A stretch of DNA of 64,000 nucleotides from Chiua virens (GCA_019787685.1 JAHNUO010000007.1:868001-932000); one strand, 5' to 3'; counted from the first letter of the stretch, positions 1-12,237 are shown. Notes: generated by a model not told the origin, from the letters alone. Translations and numbers: made by a program.

Positions 1-159
1 TCGTCGCTCTTTCGGAGCGCATCCTCGTCAATGCAGGAGTAGATTGGTGGCACGGACGAAGGCGGGAGAGTGGTCAGTGTGACGATTGACGGTATTCTCG
101 AGTAGTGAGCATGTTGTTTTCGTTCTTCTAGAAGCGTGGCTGATCTTATTTCGAAGAAG

Positions 160-3101
160 TGACAACCTCTCTTAGTTGGGAGCTTGCGATTCCGTTTGAT
201 CGCCAAGTCTCATAACGTCAGTACAACGCCGAACAACGTGGTTCAGTGGTTCGAAGCGAAGGAGAAGCAAATGACGGTACGTTACTGTATCTAGTCTTGT
301 CGTCCCCCTTTTTGCTCAGTGCACCATGAAATCAGTTATTCTCCACTTGCAATAGAATGAAGACGACGAATACCCTTCGTTTGTTGAAACCTCCCCTACC
401 AGCAGTCGTACGCGATTGACTTCGCCGCTCTCGGCATCACGGACCCGCGTACTCGTATCATCGCTCTCAAGATCACTGTCGTCAATTGTCACTCCTCAAC
501 GTTGGCAGTCGAATCTTGGTATTTTTGTCAATACGACAACTCTTTCAATAGGTCCTCATTCCCTTGCGACGCCCAGCATGCCCCTCTCTTCGTTTCTCTC
601 ACCTGTCCCCGTTCAGGGATGCCATTGTCCTTGGTAGACAGCAAAGCTATCGGCGGCGAGGGATTCTCTATTAGATTTGGACGTCCAGCGATCTTGATAG
701 CCCCTCCGAAAGTTATTGCCGTGTGGAGACACCAGACGTTGGAGAAGCGTCACCGCTACTAAATTTAGTTCGAGGATGGGGGCTGAACGAAGAGTGTGTC
801 ACCTATGTGCTTGAATTGATCGATTTTCTGATTTTTGGATAGGTTTTGATGACCACCCACGTGGGCAAGAAAAGGTTTCATGCCATGTTCGACACTCTGG
901 AAACAGAGATGGGGGAGAGCAGTGACGACAAGTTGATACTCGACTACCTGAATCGTCGTCTCGCGAGTCCTGAGCCAGGCGTAGACATTGATACGAACGT
1001 CATACCCTCTCTGAAGCATAGGTGGCTTCTCTATTGTCATTGTCATTCTCCGGCCCTGCGCTCTCTCCTTCAAGTCCTGAATCGTACTCGTCCACTTCCG
1101 CTAACACGATGCACGAATCGCTTTCAATGCACGAGAGGACTACACTCTTCTGTGGTCGGGTCATGAGCACTGACGCTACCAATGGTGTTCCCTTCCATGT
1201 TACACAGGTTACATGTGCACGGAATGCCACTCAAATGATACCTATCACAAATCCGATGGGACGAACAGTACGCTTCCTGGAGTACAGTGAGGCGAGGCGA
1301 ATGAGCCAGGCAGAGAGGAACCGCTTACATATACAGCTTCGTCAAGAAGATCGTCTACCTACCACCTCCCGTACTGGCGTCGTGGGCAAGGGGAATGTTG
1401 TGCAAGTGCCCGATTTGCGTCTCATAAAGGTAGTGTTCAGCGTAACTGACAAGTGATTTAGCACTCCCTCCACAGCAGAGAAATCATGGACGTTGAGCAT
1501 CCCGAACGTCCTTCCAGACCTTCAACAAGCCAGCGTTATTGTTCAGATCAGCCAAGAACCATGCCACGAAGAAACAGCCATGGCTTTATCGCCATCTAAT
1601 TAACTAGCCAACTCTCATTGCCGCCCAGTCCCGGAGATCTTGATGCATCGTCCATTACGATATTCGGATACAAGCTCACACCACTATCCTTGATTAGACC
1701 GACTCGCCGAAGAGATGGCTTAGCGAAGTCCTTTCCTTGCTGAACGTCAAGTCCGAGGAGATTCAACAGTGCTTGAATGCGAGCTGTCTGAGGAGCGCAA
1801 AAGGTTGCAGGGCTTGAAGGTCAAGCTTGTCGTCCGACAGTCCTCGGAGCTGACAGGCCCCGTTCTCACTGCCTGAAAAGTGGAGCACGCTCGATGACCC
1901 GAGGAGCGTTGCAAGTGGGAGAATGATTCCTCGGCGTGGTAGACGCAGCACAAGGCGAAGTCCGAGGAAAGGACGAATTTCTCCTGGTGCGTGTCACCGA
2001 GTTATGGGACGCAGCTGCACGAACTGAAGAAGTTCGTATCCAGTTATCAGGATTGGAGGCCGAGCGTGTCGCCTGGACGAAGAAACGCGATCCTCTGCTG
2101 AATGCCATGACACAACGACCAGAAGAATTGACTGCGCCAGCCAAAGTCTGCGGGGAACTGGACAAGGACCGGGTGAAGTGGTAGGAGGCCAAGAAGACTT
2201 CGTGGGTCAAGGAAAAATAAGAATCCTTGTTACGTTCTATCGAGGAAGTCCGTGCATCCGTGGAGTCGCAGAGGTCTGCCACGGCTTCTGCTCAGGAAGA
2301 CAGACTTCTTCCGCGAACAATATGCACAAGCGTCTGCGTCCATCAGTTCCATGCGGGATGAGAACCTAGAACTGGAGAAGAGGGTGAAAATAGCTTAGGG
2401 ACAAGCGCCTGAAGGTGTCGCAACAATCAAGGCATTCTACGAGGTATCTCCTTTCTTCGACTCAGCGATTTGGATCAATGGTGCTCACTGATATCAAAAG
2501 GGTTTTCACACTAACGTGGCCCGATGGAAAGGGTTGGCGGAGCTCCTCAAGAAAGGGACACACGGGCGAATGACGAACTTCGTACAAGAGCTACGCAAGT
2601 TCTTGAGCTCGGGAATCTTTGCGGCCATGTAACGGCGGAAAGCAAATCCCTCGAAGCTGAGACATGGAAACTCGCCCGGGCGCAACAACGCAGCGTCGTC
2701 CAACGAAAAGATTTGTGTCACATGATCCTCTTGCTCCAGAGCGAGAGGAAATCTCTTAGGTCCAAGCTCTCAAAACTTGTGAAGATGGCCGGCAGTGGCG
2801 GCCAGGGGACCTCGCAACCCGCGCCCGTTCCACTGATTCTCGAGGATACCGACAGTGCCGATCAAAGCAATTTGGAAACTATGCCAGATCCGACTCCTCA
2901 CTTCTCGGACCCTAGCTTTGACGAACCGACATTATTTCCGTGCATGTGGCGTCCGCAGTGGAGGAACCAGTGCCAATTCGTCTTTGATGCCAAAGAGGTG
3001 CGTTCTGTTCAACGATCTTGTACGAAAGTCTTCTTTATGACGTCGTGTAGGATCTTGAGAGACATGTACAAGAACATTTTCGTGATTTGGTCACTCAATA
3101 A
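160..3101 (+). pseudogene. Disrupted coiled-coil / C2H2 zinc-finger-like gene
   Basis: This is a run of coding-like segments on the plus strand in changing frames; I do not recognise the family. The first exon, around 160-288, reads into a plausible intron (288-355, GTACGT..AATAG) and continues with a Ser/Thr/Arg-rich stretch (TSPLSASRTR). A second exon starts at 845 after a good acceptor and reads TTHVGKKRFHAMFDTLETEM. From about 1740 to 2800 the translation is rich in Glu, Lys, Arg and Leu heptads, as in a coiled coil, but the frame breaks several times. The last part (2524-3101) ends with a C-x3-F-x5-L-x2-H-x3-H pattern (CQFVFDAKEDLERHVQEH) that forms only when an intron at about 2998-3050 is removed, and then a TAA. 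That pattern matches the second half of a C2H2 finger. The breaks mean it is either a pseudogene or badly called sequence. Gene limits are uncertain. Confidence 0.35.
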
Positions 3102-3856
3102 CATCGTGGTCGTGTCTCAGATGCCCTATGTAATTTCACGCCTTGCTTTTCTATCTGGTCTTTCTATCTGGAATTGTGAGCATCGTATGAAGAAGGTAAC
3201 TGCCAGTGGGTATACACTGAGGGCCGTTCACAAGGGGATCACAAATCATGTTTTCCTGCGTTCTCATTAATTTGGTCTGCTTTTCGTAGTTTTCCGTCGG
3301 CTCTCAGCATCCCACGTTTCGCAGCGATGTTAAAGAACTCAACTTCTGCGTCCGTTCAATACCCCGACATTTTCCGCCATCTTCTACTTACCATTGTCGA
3401 ATCGGTTCTACAGCCACTAACGATCACTTAGTAGCGGGTTCAATACTGGAAAGATCCTGGTGTACTAGTAGGTGCGATCGTCGTGCTGAGCATCATATTG
3501 ACTTGTTTCTTTGAGTATCATTTCGTCGCGGCATGTGTCGTTGGTCGTTTAGTTGGAGAATGAGCTCCAGTGGTAACCTTCGCCTTCCCCTCTCCCCTCG
3601 CCGGCTCATGAGTCTGGGGGTCGCATCACCGATTTTAAATTTATGGGATGACTCAGAAGCAACTCGAATCGTTCTCTTGCGCTCAACGCTCAACACATTG
3701 ATACCTATCCATCAAGCCACCCGCTTCAATTCTTACCATGCATCAGAAAGAGATTCGGACGGTTCCGAATCCTTGTCATCGGCCGGGATGCCCCTTCTCA
3801 AGCAAATTTGTAACTCGACGGAGAATCCAGAGATCTATAACGAAAAGGGAAGAAAG

Positions 3857-4879
3857 GTGCATTTGTAGGCTATCCTTGGATTTCCGATCTTGCTGGTGCA
3901 CTGATCGTCTGCAATCAGGTCGATCCAGCACAGATCCAAGAGTTTGCGGCGGTGAGTACCGGCACGTTTTGCTGAATTTATGTGGTCCGGCACAACTCTT
4001 GGCGATATTCGGATTATACGGTGTCGACGGTCCCGATGCACTATCACCCTGGAACGCTGTCGTCGTCGATACTGCATTCGTCCTCAACACCTGGACCTCG
4101 GACGCTTTTCTCGTGCGTGTCTCTACCTCCATCTTTTCACCCGCATGCTGAACCGAGGATCAGCTTTATCGATGCTACATCGTCGGCATGGGTAGCAAGC
4201 CCATGGTAGCCCTTCCTGCGTTGATATACCTTGCCACCGTCGGTGCCTCACTCGCCTGGTTGGTCGTCAGCGCCGCACCAGGTGCTGTCTACAGCACCCA
4301 AACCGTCCAGATCGCTGGAATCGCCTCTTTTTCGTGTTCCGCCGCAATGAACGTCACCGCCTCCATACTTATTACAATACGCCTTCTGATGCACCGTCGC
4401 GCCATCTCCCAGGCAGTTGGATCGCAACAAGGTCGTTTTTACCTCAGTTACCTTGCCATGACGCTCGGGAGCGCGGTCTTGTACACCGTGTTCGTCATCA
4501 TCACGCTGATCGTGTTTACGATCAACAGTCCGCTCGTCAACATTTTCTTCCCCGTGTTGGGTACCATTCAGGTGGGTCAAGCGACCCGTTCTTTCCCCTC
4601 TACAGCTGACCTATTTCCCCGCAGGTCATTGCGCCATCGCTCATCATTTATCGTATCGGACGCGGGATTTCGTTCGAGACGGATAGGTATGGCAAGGATT
4701 CCACAGAGGGCACACTACGTTTCGCTTCGGGTCCTCTACGTCGCCAGATCGGACGGACGCCCGGGCACGAGTTCTCGGATGCATCAAAGACGATGCAGCT
4801 CTCCTCAGACGGCAGCACCATGTCGAAACGGGACGGTTCCGATTCGTTTACCAACGAGCTCAAGCATGAGCAAGTCTAG
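3857..4879 (+). CDS. Seven-helix membrane protein of a basidiomycete-specific type (5' end unclear)
   Basis: This is a multi-pass membrane protein of unknown role. Family members of this kind in mushrooms are receptor-like seven-helix proteins with no proven ligand. Spliced reading gives GYPWISDLAGALIVCNQVDP, then VVVDTAFVLNTWTSDAFL, then (after an intron starting near 4111) LYRCYIVGMGSKPMVALPAL, several hydrophobic helices up to about 4570, an intron (4573-4624, GTGGGT..CCGCAG), and VIAPSLIIYRIGRGISFETD. The tail is hydrophilic and ends ELKHEQV before a TAG at 4877. The LYRCYIVW-like motif after helix 3 and the RxGRG motif after the last helix are typical of the group. I could not fix the first exon or the start codon; the upstream open frame at 3738 does not look like a membrane segment. 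The region 4,880-5,600 after the stop has no gene I can support. Confidence 0.6.
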
Positions 4880-5607
4880 ACCTCGTAACATTGACAAGTA
4901 AAACCAGCGACCACCAGGATGAAAAGGGAGGACGGACAGTCCGCCCACGCTGTCATGGATTCATCACTCTCTTTCGTTTCGTCTCTTACCATCACCATCA
5001 ACTGATTTCGTTCATACACTACGGATACGGATATTTCGGAACCTCGCGGATTTTTGTTCCCTCATGTTTTTGATGGTCGCGATCGTTATTCTTTACGCGT
5101 GACCCTAACACCAAGCGCAGAAAAGGAAGGGGAGGGAGAAGCTGAGCGGAAAGGAACCATCTATAATTTATACGCCTACATGCGATATCTACGTACTGTA
5201 CTGCCTCTTGTGAATGAGCGATACCAGCCCCGATTCCTATTCGAATCTCGGATTCGCGTTTACATACCCTCGTATAAGTTATCCTTTTGACACCGACCTA
5301 GGTCAACGAGGAGAAACTTTCGACACAGGTTCAAGTTGATGTAAGACCCGCAGATATCCCGGCACTCTTACAAGATGTATAAATAGAGTCTGTCTTCCGT
5401 ACACAAATATACCAGGGTGGGAGCACGATAGATTCCGTGAAAAGGGGGTATGACTCTCAGCGTGAGCACGCCAGACATCCCTATGCCGTCTTCAGACCCA
5501 CGGTGACTCATCTGCAGAGGTCTGCCACTTAGAACCGCCTGACCTCATTTTGTCTCCTCTGTCACGCACAATCCATCAGTCGGGAGCTTGAAACAAACAG
5601 CCTGAGA

Positions 5608-6041
5608 TTAACGCGACTCACGCTCAGAGAGATCTACGGCGTTAAACCAACCGCTATCCGCCCCTATGTGAAATGCAGATCGTTAGTGCCAAGATGAAAC
5701 CTCCGGGAGCCGCGACTCACGCTTAGAGGCACCAAGCAATTCTCCTTGGACATCCTCCCGTTTCGAGAGCCAGAGACGGTCTTTCAAGTCATTAGAACGA
5801 GTGAGACTTCCAGTTTGTTTCATTCGAGTAAAGCAGACGTACCAGTGTCGACGGCCGTACGTGCGATTTCTGGGTTGATGGCTGCACTGTGTTGGATGTC
5901 ACGAGGGAGAATAGTGGCGCGTTCCGAGTTGGACTCACCAACAGCGCGTACGCGTGCGACCGTCGTGCACGTCAAGAGGATGAGCGACACGGTGAAAAAT
6001 GGTTTTGAAAAGCACAAGTCAGAAACCGGCTGTAACTGCAT
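5608..6041 (-). CDS. Small secreted or membrane-anchored hypothetical protein with three short exons
   Basis: The ATG at 6041 opens a hydrophobic leader (FFTVSLILLTCTTVARVRA) that looks like a signal peptide or single anchor. Exon 1 ends at a GTACGT donor after VDT. The next intron has a CTAAT branch site and ends TTGAAAG. Exon 2 reads DRLWLSKREDVQGELLGASK, and a second intron (GTGAGTCGCGG..CACATAG, with CTAAC) leads to RADSGWFNAVDLSE and a TAA a few codons later. The product is about 105 residues. The 3' end of exon 2 and the end of exon 3 share the block GAGCGTGAGTCGCG or AAGCGTGAGTCGCG, so exon 3 may be a duplicate of exon 2. I recognise no family. Splice signals are good, but there is no homology to confirm expression. 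Confidence 0.4.
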
Positions 6042-6617
6042 GGATGACGTCGAGGCAAAAAGAAAATACAAGAGCGTCTACACACTCACTGAGTTACATC
6101 TCCAAACCAACCGTATATGCGCGATTCCGCATGTCGAGAGCCTGAGACGGAGTCGGACACTCTACAGAGGCATTGTGGCGGCGCCACTGCTTCTCAACTT
6201 TCGTTCCTCTCGCAATTACCATCAATGGAATTCATTCACCGTCCTCTGAATCGGATATGATGTTTCGGAACCACTCGTATCCTTTCGCTTCCGAGTCAGG
6301 TCATTTTGATGATCATGATGGCTTCGAACTCGTTTAGGAGGATCAAAAACAAGGGAAACTTGAGGCTGGAGGGAGGACGAATGGAATGGAAAAAAAAGGT
6401 ACGGTTGTTTCGCAGCTTTCCGAGTCGCTATCTGCAAATGGTTGGTCCAAGTTTAGACTTTGTACTTGTAATTCTGCGACTCGACGTCCGGTCGACAGCC
6501 TTGCGTCGATAATGTGGTGCTAGCTGATTTTCGGCCCTATATCTAGTCTGGGTACTGTACTGGTCAGTGACCAGGCGCATCAGAATTGCGATGTAATTAA
6601 TATTGATTCCTTGTTAG

Positions 6618-7022
6618 GTTGTAAAATATATTTATCGCCGGCGGTGGATGGCTCCTGAATTGTTTGACCTTCAAGTCCATGGTCCACAGGCAATGCCTAG
6701 CATTCAAAGTGATGTATATTCTCTCGGGAGCATCATGTTACAGGTGTGTGACACAAGCGTTTGTCTCATAATCTCAGTGATTGACTGAAAGCATCAGATT
6801 TTTACAGGCAGTATTCCCTACCACTATTTCACCGAAGCACAGGTCAGCCATGCGGTTGCAATGGAGGTGAAACCTGAACGACCAGATAAAACGGTGGCCA
6901 CGGAAAACAGGTGGAAATTCATTGAGCACTGTTGGTCTTCTGCCACGTCACGCCCTTCTAGCGACCAGATTGTGGAGTTTACGAAGAAGGAGCTTGCGGA
7001 ATCCAAGGTAGTGAAGGTGTAG
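6618..7022 (+). pseudogene. Protein kinase C-lobe remnant (HGDLSG-type family)
   Basis: Only the end of a kinase domain is present. After an acceptor (TTGTTAG) at 6617 it reads YRRWMAPELFD, the APE motif of subdomain VIII, then SDVYSLGSIMLQ (subdomain IX, invariant Asp). An intron of about 60 nt follows, then IFTGSIPYHYFTEAQVSHAV and the subdomain XI pattern CWSSATSRPSSDQIVEF with its conserved Arg. It ends in a TAG at 7020. The ATP-binding lobe, the catalytic loop and the DFG motif are absent upstream: 6050-6617 has no kinase sequence. It cannot be an active kinase. It is closest in style to the minus-strand copies at 7.4-7.9 kb and 35.8-36.8 kb. Confidence 0.65.
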
Positions 7023-7077
7023 TGGGCATGCCATTGTCCCGAATCTTGTACGAGTTGGTCATTCTCAATCATTGCAT

Positions 7078-7339
7078 CTATGTACTTATTGCCATCGTTA
7101 CCGGACAAAAACCCAGACGGCCAAACCAAATGGCGATCACGGACAATATGTGGCAATTCATGGAATGGTGCTGGTATCCTGCCAAGTCACGCCCCTCTGG
7201 CGACCAGGTTATGGAATTCACTAGGCAAGAGCTCGCGAAATCTATGGACGGGGATATCGTTATCACTGTACAAACGAGCCGTAATCATCGCATGGACGCG
7301 AGGGAAGATGCATTCACCAGTTGTGTCTATACACTGTAG
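7078..7339 (+). pseudogene. Second copy of the last kinase exon
   Basis: This is a partial tandem repeat of the exon just upstream. It reads QKPRRPNQMAITDNMWQF, then MEWCWYPAKSRPSGDQVMEF and TRQELAKS, matching WKFIEHCWSSATSRPSSDQ and TKKELAES of the 6618-7022 fragment. Nothing upstream of it encodes the rest of a kinase domain, so it is an orphan exon left by duplication or unequal exchange. Confidence 0.6.
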
Positions 7340-7379
7340 ACCCCTTATCTGATTTCACTACATATGCGTAGATCTTTTC

Positions 7380-7905
7380 CTTTATCAGACAGGTAAAAGG
7401 CATAGTACTGTAAGCCATGGGCTACATCATTCACCTGGAAAACAATATCCAGTTCTCATTAAAGTCAAGTCTCCTTGAGAGGGGCAGCTCATCGTCTCTC
7501 TGGAGATATGACGACAAAGTACCATTCTGAATCCAAAGACACACCATAGCTGGTATCTCGGGGTGAAAACTGGGGTCTCTAATGGTCCCAAGTAATGACA
7601 GAACGTTCGGATGGTTCAACTTCAACCACACGGTAGTTTCTCTGCGGAATCTCTGTTCATAATAAGTAGGTGGGTGACGATCATGCTTGACAACATACCT
7701 TCAAATTTTTGTCCAGGTGTTCGTCGCCTAGCAACACAATCCTGCACTCTTAATTGCGACCTGATATCCGATTGATTTCCCCCTTCGAGAACACTTTGTG
7801 ACGCACCTGAGTCGACGTCCCTCTGATGTTCACAATGCTTCTATAGATGTCCCCACATGAGCTCCGCATGCGAACGGAAAATGATCAAATCTCATGTAGC
7901 AACGT
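7380..7905 (-). pseudogene. Protein kinase N-lobe remnant (HGDLSG-type family)
   Basis: On the minus strand, starting near 7905, broken frames read DIYRSIVNIRGTST, then QVAIKS (the lysine strand of subdomain II). After an intron comes RFRRETTVWLKLNHPNVL, then SLLGTIRDPSFHPEIPAM and GTLSSYLQRDDELPLSRRL. A further exon gives VNDVAHGLQYY, where the homologous gene at 36.2 kb has VGDITRGLQYQ. The reading frame is interrupted between the lysine strand and the next exon. The catalytic loop and everything after it are missing. It meets the HET remnant directly at its 5' side. Confidence 0.55.
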
Positions 7906-7914
7906 ACAGAGGTG

Positions 7915-8624
7915 TATTATCGTTATCCTCGCGCTCTGAAACCGGATCCGAATCTGTCGTTTCGATGTCTTCTGGTCGCGTGTAAGTATGATACCAAGAA
8001 AATCGAGTTTGGTCGGAATCTTTTGCGATAATATGGTGCTGTAGGTCTACGAAAGCGTCGTCTATCCCCTAAGTGGAGACAATGTTGACGCCGAATTAAC
8101 CTAGCAATGAGTACGCCACATCTTCCATCTTGGTCGTCTGCCTCTTCGCTGCCAAGCACATTCTTTGAGATATCGTTACGCCTCTAGGAATTTTCGCAGA
8201 TCGGAGAACTCCACGACAGATTCCTGTTGTTTCTGAAATGGGGCCTATCGGGCGATCAGCTCTTGTAAGGTCCAGCCACGTGAGAACCAATCGTTCTTGG
8301 TAAACTCGGAGAGATCGTTGACATCGTGCAGATAGGCATAGCAGACGTCCGACATAGTGTTGATCACCTCGTATCTTTCAGTGCTGTTGTTCTTATCGAT
8401 GCAACATGCACCCTCTATCTTAGCGCAGCCCTTGCCTTTGCTTCGGGTCTGTGCTTCGTCAGTGAATCGTCACCAATGTTGGCGAACAAGACTTCTTCCG
8501 ATCCACTGCCCCATCGATGGGACACGATTGCATAATCGGACGTCACGTGAAATAGTTTTAGTTGGTGCTACTTGGAATTGAGAAGACGTCTGAACAACAT
8601 GAAGTTGAAGTCCAAGTGCGACAT
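7915..8624 (-). pseudogene. HET-domain (heterokaryon incompatibility) gene remnant
   Basis: HET proteins trigger cell death when incompatible hyphae fuse. The minus strand keeps the order of HET motifs, but in three different frames. They are YAIVSHRWGSGSEEVLFANI (the start motif, normally ILSHTWG..EVTF), an acid pair plus ACCIDKNNSTE (normally DTCCI[ND]K), INTMSDVCYAYLHDV, the signature NDWFSRGWTLQELIA, then AAKRQTTKMEDVAYSLLG, and finally GIDDAFVDLQHHIIAKDSDQ. Each segment is recognisable and the spacing is normal, but several frameshifts and stops separate them. A single hidden intron cannot explain all of them. The region from about 8,640 to 9,290 beyond it holds no gene I can see. Confidence 0.7.
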
Positions 8625-8639
8625 ACTCGTGGAGACGCG

Positions 8640-9290
8640 TTCAAAAGCTCCTTGTCTGCCGTTTATCTTTCTGCTGTAGGGAAATCTTCTGGCTAGAACA
8701 AAAAAGTTAGCATTGAAAACCACATTTCAAGCCGAGTAAAGGTAAGTACTTTCCAGCAAAACAAGAGATGAGTGCAATCGAAAGGACCGGCAGCCTGTAG
8801 GGTATGCTCACCGGCGCTCACCGGGACTTCCATGGTCCGAGTCCAGATTGCTTCTTTCGTCTTCAGTTTGGTAACATGGGGTTCGTATGCATCGTAAGTA
8901 TCGCCGGCGACACCAAGTTTTCAGCCTGCGCGGTTGCTTGACACCTTGCCAGCCTGAGGTTCAAGTCGCGGACCGACGCGGCGACATGGTCCAATCATGT
9001 CTTCCCGGATCTCCAATTTCCGTTTGCCTCTTACCCCATGCTCTTATAACGATACTTTTTATTGAAAAAATCGTCATCCAGCGTGATATTACATAGCGTA
9101 TAGCCATACATGGCCGAGCAACGTGCAGAGATGATTGAAAAATGAATCTCGGGTAGAGGAAACAAAGAGAGATCAGAGACGCCATGCGACAGGAGCCTAC
9201 GTGCGGGCCCACCAGTGGAGAGAATACTTAATAGAGAGCGTGCGGCGGGCTACGGCGATATCGCATTATGTACAAATCCAGTCTATCCAT
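8640..9290. other. Intergenic stretch without a supported gene
   Basis: About 650 bases lie between the HET remnant and the 3' end of aconitase. Short open frames on both strands show no family pattern. The right part is likely the 3' untranslated region and terminator of aconitase, because that gene ends at 9291. Confidence 0.5.
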
Positions 9291-12237
9291 CTATTGTTTT
9301 GCCTTCGCGGCCATCTGAATCAAGCAGTAATGTTAGTGGTCAGAAACATTGAGAAGTCAAGACAAGACCAACCAAGTTGAGTGCCGAACCAGCCTTGAAC
9401 CATGCAATTTGACCTTCATTGAACGAGTGAGCAAGAGGAATTTCCTAAAACGAGGATGTTAGTATTGGATTGGTGCGACATTATTCCGAGTACTGACATC
9501 CTTGGTGCCATCGATGTGCTTGGCAACGAGGGTCAAATCCTTTCCAGGAGCGAACGATTCGAGACCGAGAATGTCCACCTTGTCTTGGGGTTGCATCTTC
9601 TCGTAGTCCTCAGGGTTGACGAACGTCAGAGCAAGCATTCCCTGCTTCTTCAAGTTGGTCTCATGGATACGAGCAAAGGAGCGGACAATGATAGCAAGAC
9701 CACCAAGGTAACGGGGCTCAAGGGCAGCATGTTCACGAGAGGAACCTTCACCGTAGTTGTGGTCACCAATGACGACCCACTTGATACCGTGGTCACGGTA
9801 GTAGGCAGCAGTTTGAGGGATACCGCCATATTCACCGGTGATCGAGTTCTTGACGTTGTTAGCCTCACCGTTCTCCGAGTTGATGGCACCAATCAACATG
9901 TTCTCTGGCATAAAGTGAGAACGAGATTCCAAACATGCGATATCCATGACTCACGGGAGATGTTTTGAAGGTGTCCACGGTACTTGAGCCAGGGTCCACC
10001 AGCAGAAATGTGGTCCGTTGCTATCAATCAACGATTAACTTCACCAATTTCAACTACGAAAATGGTTCACTTACTGCACTTGCCCTTGACTTTGATCAAA
10101 ACAGGGAGGTCAGTGGGGGTCTTGCCATCCCATGGCGTGAACGGCTGAAGGAGTTGAAGACGGTCACTGGTCGGGCTGACGGCGACGGAAACGGCAGCAC
10201 GGTCCTCAGGGGGAGGTTGGAAGGTGTCCTGTCCAGGGTCGTATCCACGGGGAGGAAGCTCATTGCCAGATGGGTCCGAGAATTTGAATGACTTGCCATC
10301 AGTGCCGGTGAGGGAGTCGGTGACGGGGTTGAAGGTGAGGTCGCCAGCAAAGGCCATGGCAGTCACGACATCGGGAGAGGCGACGAAGGCGTGGGTAGCG
10401 GGGTTGGCATCGTTGCGACCAGTGAAGTTACGGTTGTAAGATGTGATGACTTGGTGAAGTTAGACAGTCCTCAACCAATTAGAGGAAGCCACTCACTGGA
10501 GTTGACCTCTCCCTTTTTGACATCCTGTCTGTCCCATTGACCGATGCAAGGACCGCAGGCATTCGCAAGAACCAGACCGCCAGCCTTCTCGAAAGCACCC
10601 ATTTGACCGTCACGCTCGATGGTAGCACGAATTTGCTCGGAACCGGGGGTGATCGTGAACTTGCTCTTGACCTGAAGACCGTGCGCAGAAGCTTCATTAG
10701 CAATCGAAGCGGAGCGGGACATGTCTTCGTATGAAGAGTTGGTGCAAGAACCAATGAGAGCGACCTTGAGTTCCTGGGGCCAATTGTTCTTCTTGACTTC
10801 CTCGGCGAACTTGGAAAGAGGAGTAGCAAGATCGGGCGTGAATGGACCGTTGATGTGGGGCTCGAGCTCGGACAAGTTCTGTTCCGGAATGATTAGAACT
10901 AACGCTAGACACTGAAAAGGGACACGTACAATGTCGATGACCTGGTCGTACTCGGCACCCTCATCAGCCTGGAGGTTGTGTGCGAAGCGCTGAGCATATT
11001 GGGCGATCTCTGAACGTTTAGTAGCATTCAAGTAATCGACCATGCGGTTGTTGAAGGGGAAGAGCGAAGTAGTAGCACCAATCTCAGCACCCATGTTGCA
11101 AATGGTAGCCATGCCCGTGCAAGAAAGTGACTCGACGCCAGAACCACGGTACTCAACGATAGCACCAGTCCCACCCTTGACAGTGAGAATACCAGCAACC
11201 TTGAGAATGACATCTTGATGAAAACACCATGAACAACCAGAAGTAAAAATCAGTGAGATAAGCCTACCCTTGGGGGTCGTCCACCCGTCGATCTTGCCAG
11301 TTAAGTTGACACCGATAACCTTGGGGCACTTGAGCTCCCAAGGAATATCAGCCATCACGTCGACGGCGTCAGCACCACCAACACCACACGCAACCATTCC
11401 GAGACCACCCGCGTTAGGCGTGTGCGAGTCAGTACCAATCATAAGGCCACCAGGGAACGCGTAATTCTCCAAGATAATCTGGTGAATGATACCGGAACCG
11501 GGTTTCCAGAAGCCAAGTCCATACTGAAGTGAACTCCCAGATGAGACACTGTTACGCACAAACATAGGAAAAGGAACCAACTCACCTTGGCGGTAGCGGT
11601 GGCCAAGAAATCATACACCTCCTTGTTGATGCCGACTGCGCGTGCCAAGTCCTTGACACCACCCACTTGGGCCTCGATCAAGTGGTCACAATGGACGGTG
11701 GTAGGGACAGCAGCAGTGTCCATACCGGCCGACATGAATTGCAAGAGTGCCATCTATATTACATCAGCGGAGATCGGACCGTAACGCATGGAAATGAGCC
11801 TACTTGAGCGGTTGCATCCTGGCAAGCCACGCGCTAATACGATGATAACCGTTGAACAAACCAAGAGTGCTTTCGGAATGAGTGGTAAACGTACGTCGGG
11901 ACGAAGCTTGAGGTAAGAAACACCCCGAACAATATCCTGATTGTGAGGATCATCCAAATGGCCGTATACAATCTTCTCCGACAACGTCAATGGGCGACGC
12001 AATCTAACATGAATGGTCAGAAGGGCTGGTCCGAGGGAGGAAAGAAGTGTGGGATCACCTTTCGCGAACGATGGCGAGGTTGTCCTCGATACGCTGGTAG
12101 TTGATGTATGCGCCCTTTTCGAGGAGCGACATGGGAACTTTTGTGTCGCCAATGCGCGGGGCGACAGTAGCCATGCCAGCAGCAATGCGGCGCACGAAGC
12201 GGAGCGCATCACGAGCTCTTGGAGTGATAGAGAACAT
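9291..12237 (-). CDS. ACO1: Aconitate hydratase, mitochondrial (about 775 aa, about 12 exons)
   Basis: Aconitase interconverts citrate and isocitrate in the TCA cycle with a 4Fe-4S cluster. The ATG at 12237 opens an Arg-rich leader ([20 protein letters not shown]) suited to mitochondrial import. Spliced reading gives [32 protein letters not shown], the [20 protein letters not shown] core, [10 protein letters not shown] (first cluster cysteine), [14 protein letters not shown] (second and third cysteines), [10 protein letters not shown], and the swivel domain with [16 protein letters not shown]. It ends [17 protein letters not shown]. All exons join in frame with GT..AG introns of about 48-75 nt. 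One exon, 11804-11818, is only 15 nt (codes DATAQ). The whole gene looks intact, unlike several neighbours. A long open frame on the plus strand at 9456-9968 is only its shadow. Confidence 0.97.

Noticed and set aside
5746..6249. 167-codon open frame on the plus strand
   Set aside because: No start context or family pattern; the opposite strand has a signal peptide and good introns instead.
9456..9968. 170-codon open frame on the plus strand
   Set aside because: It lies exactly antisense to the conserved last large exon of aconitase and is a shadow.
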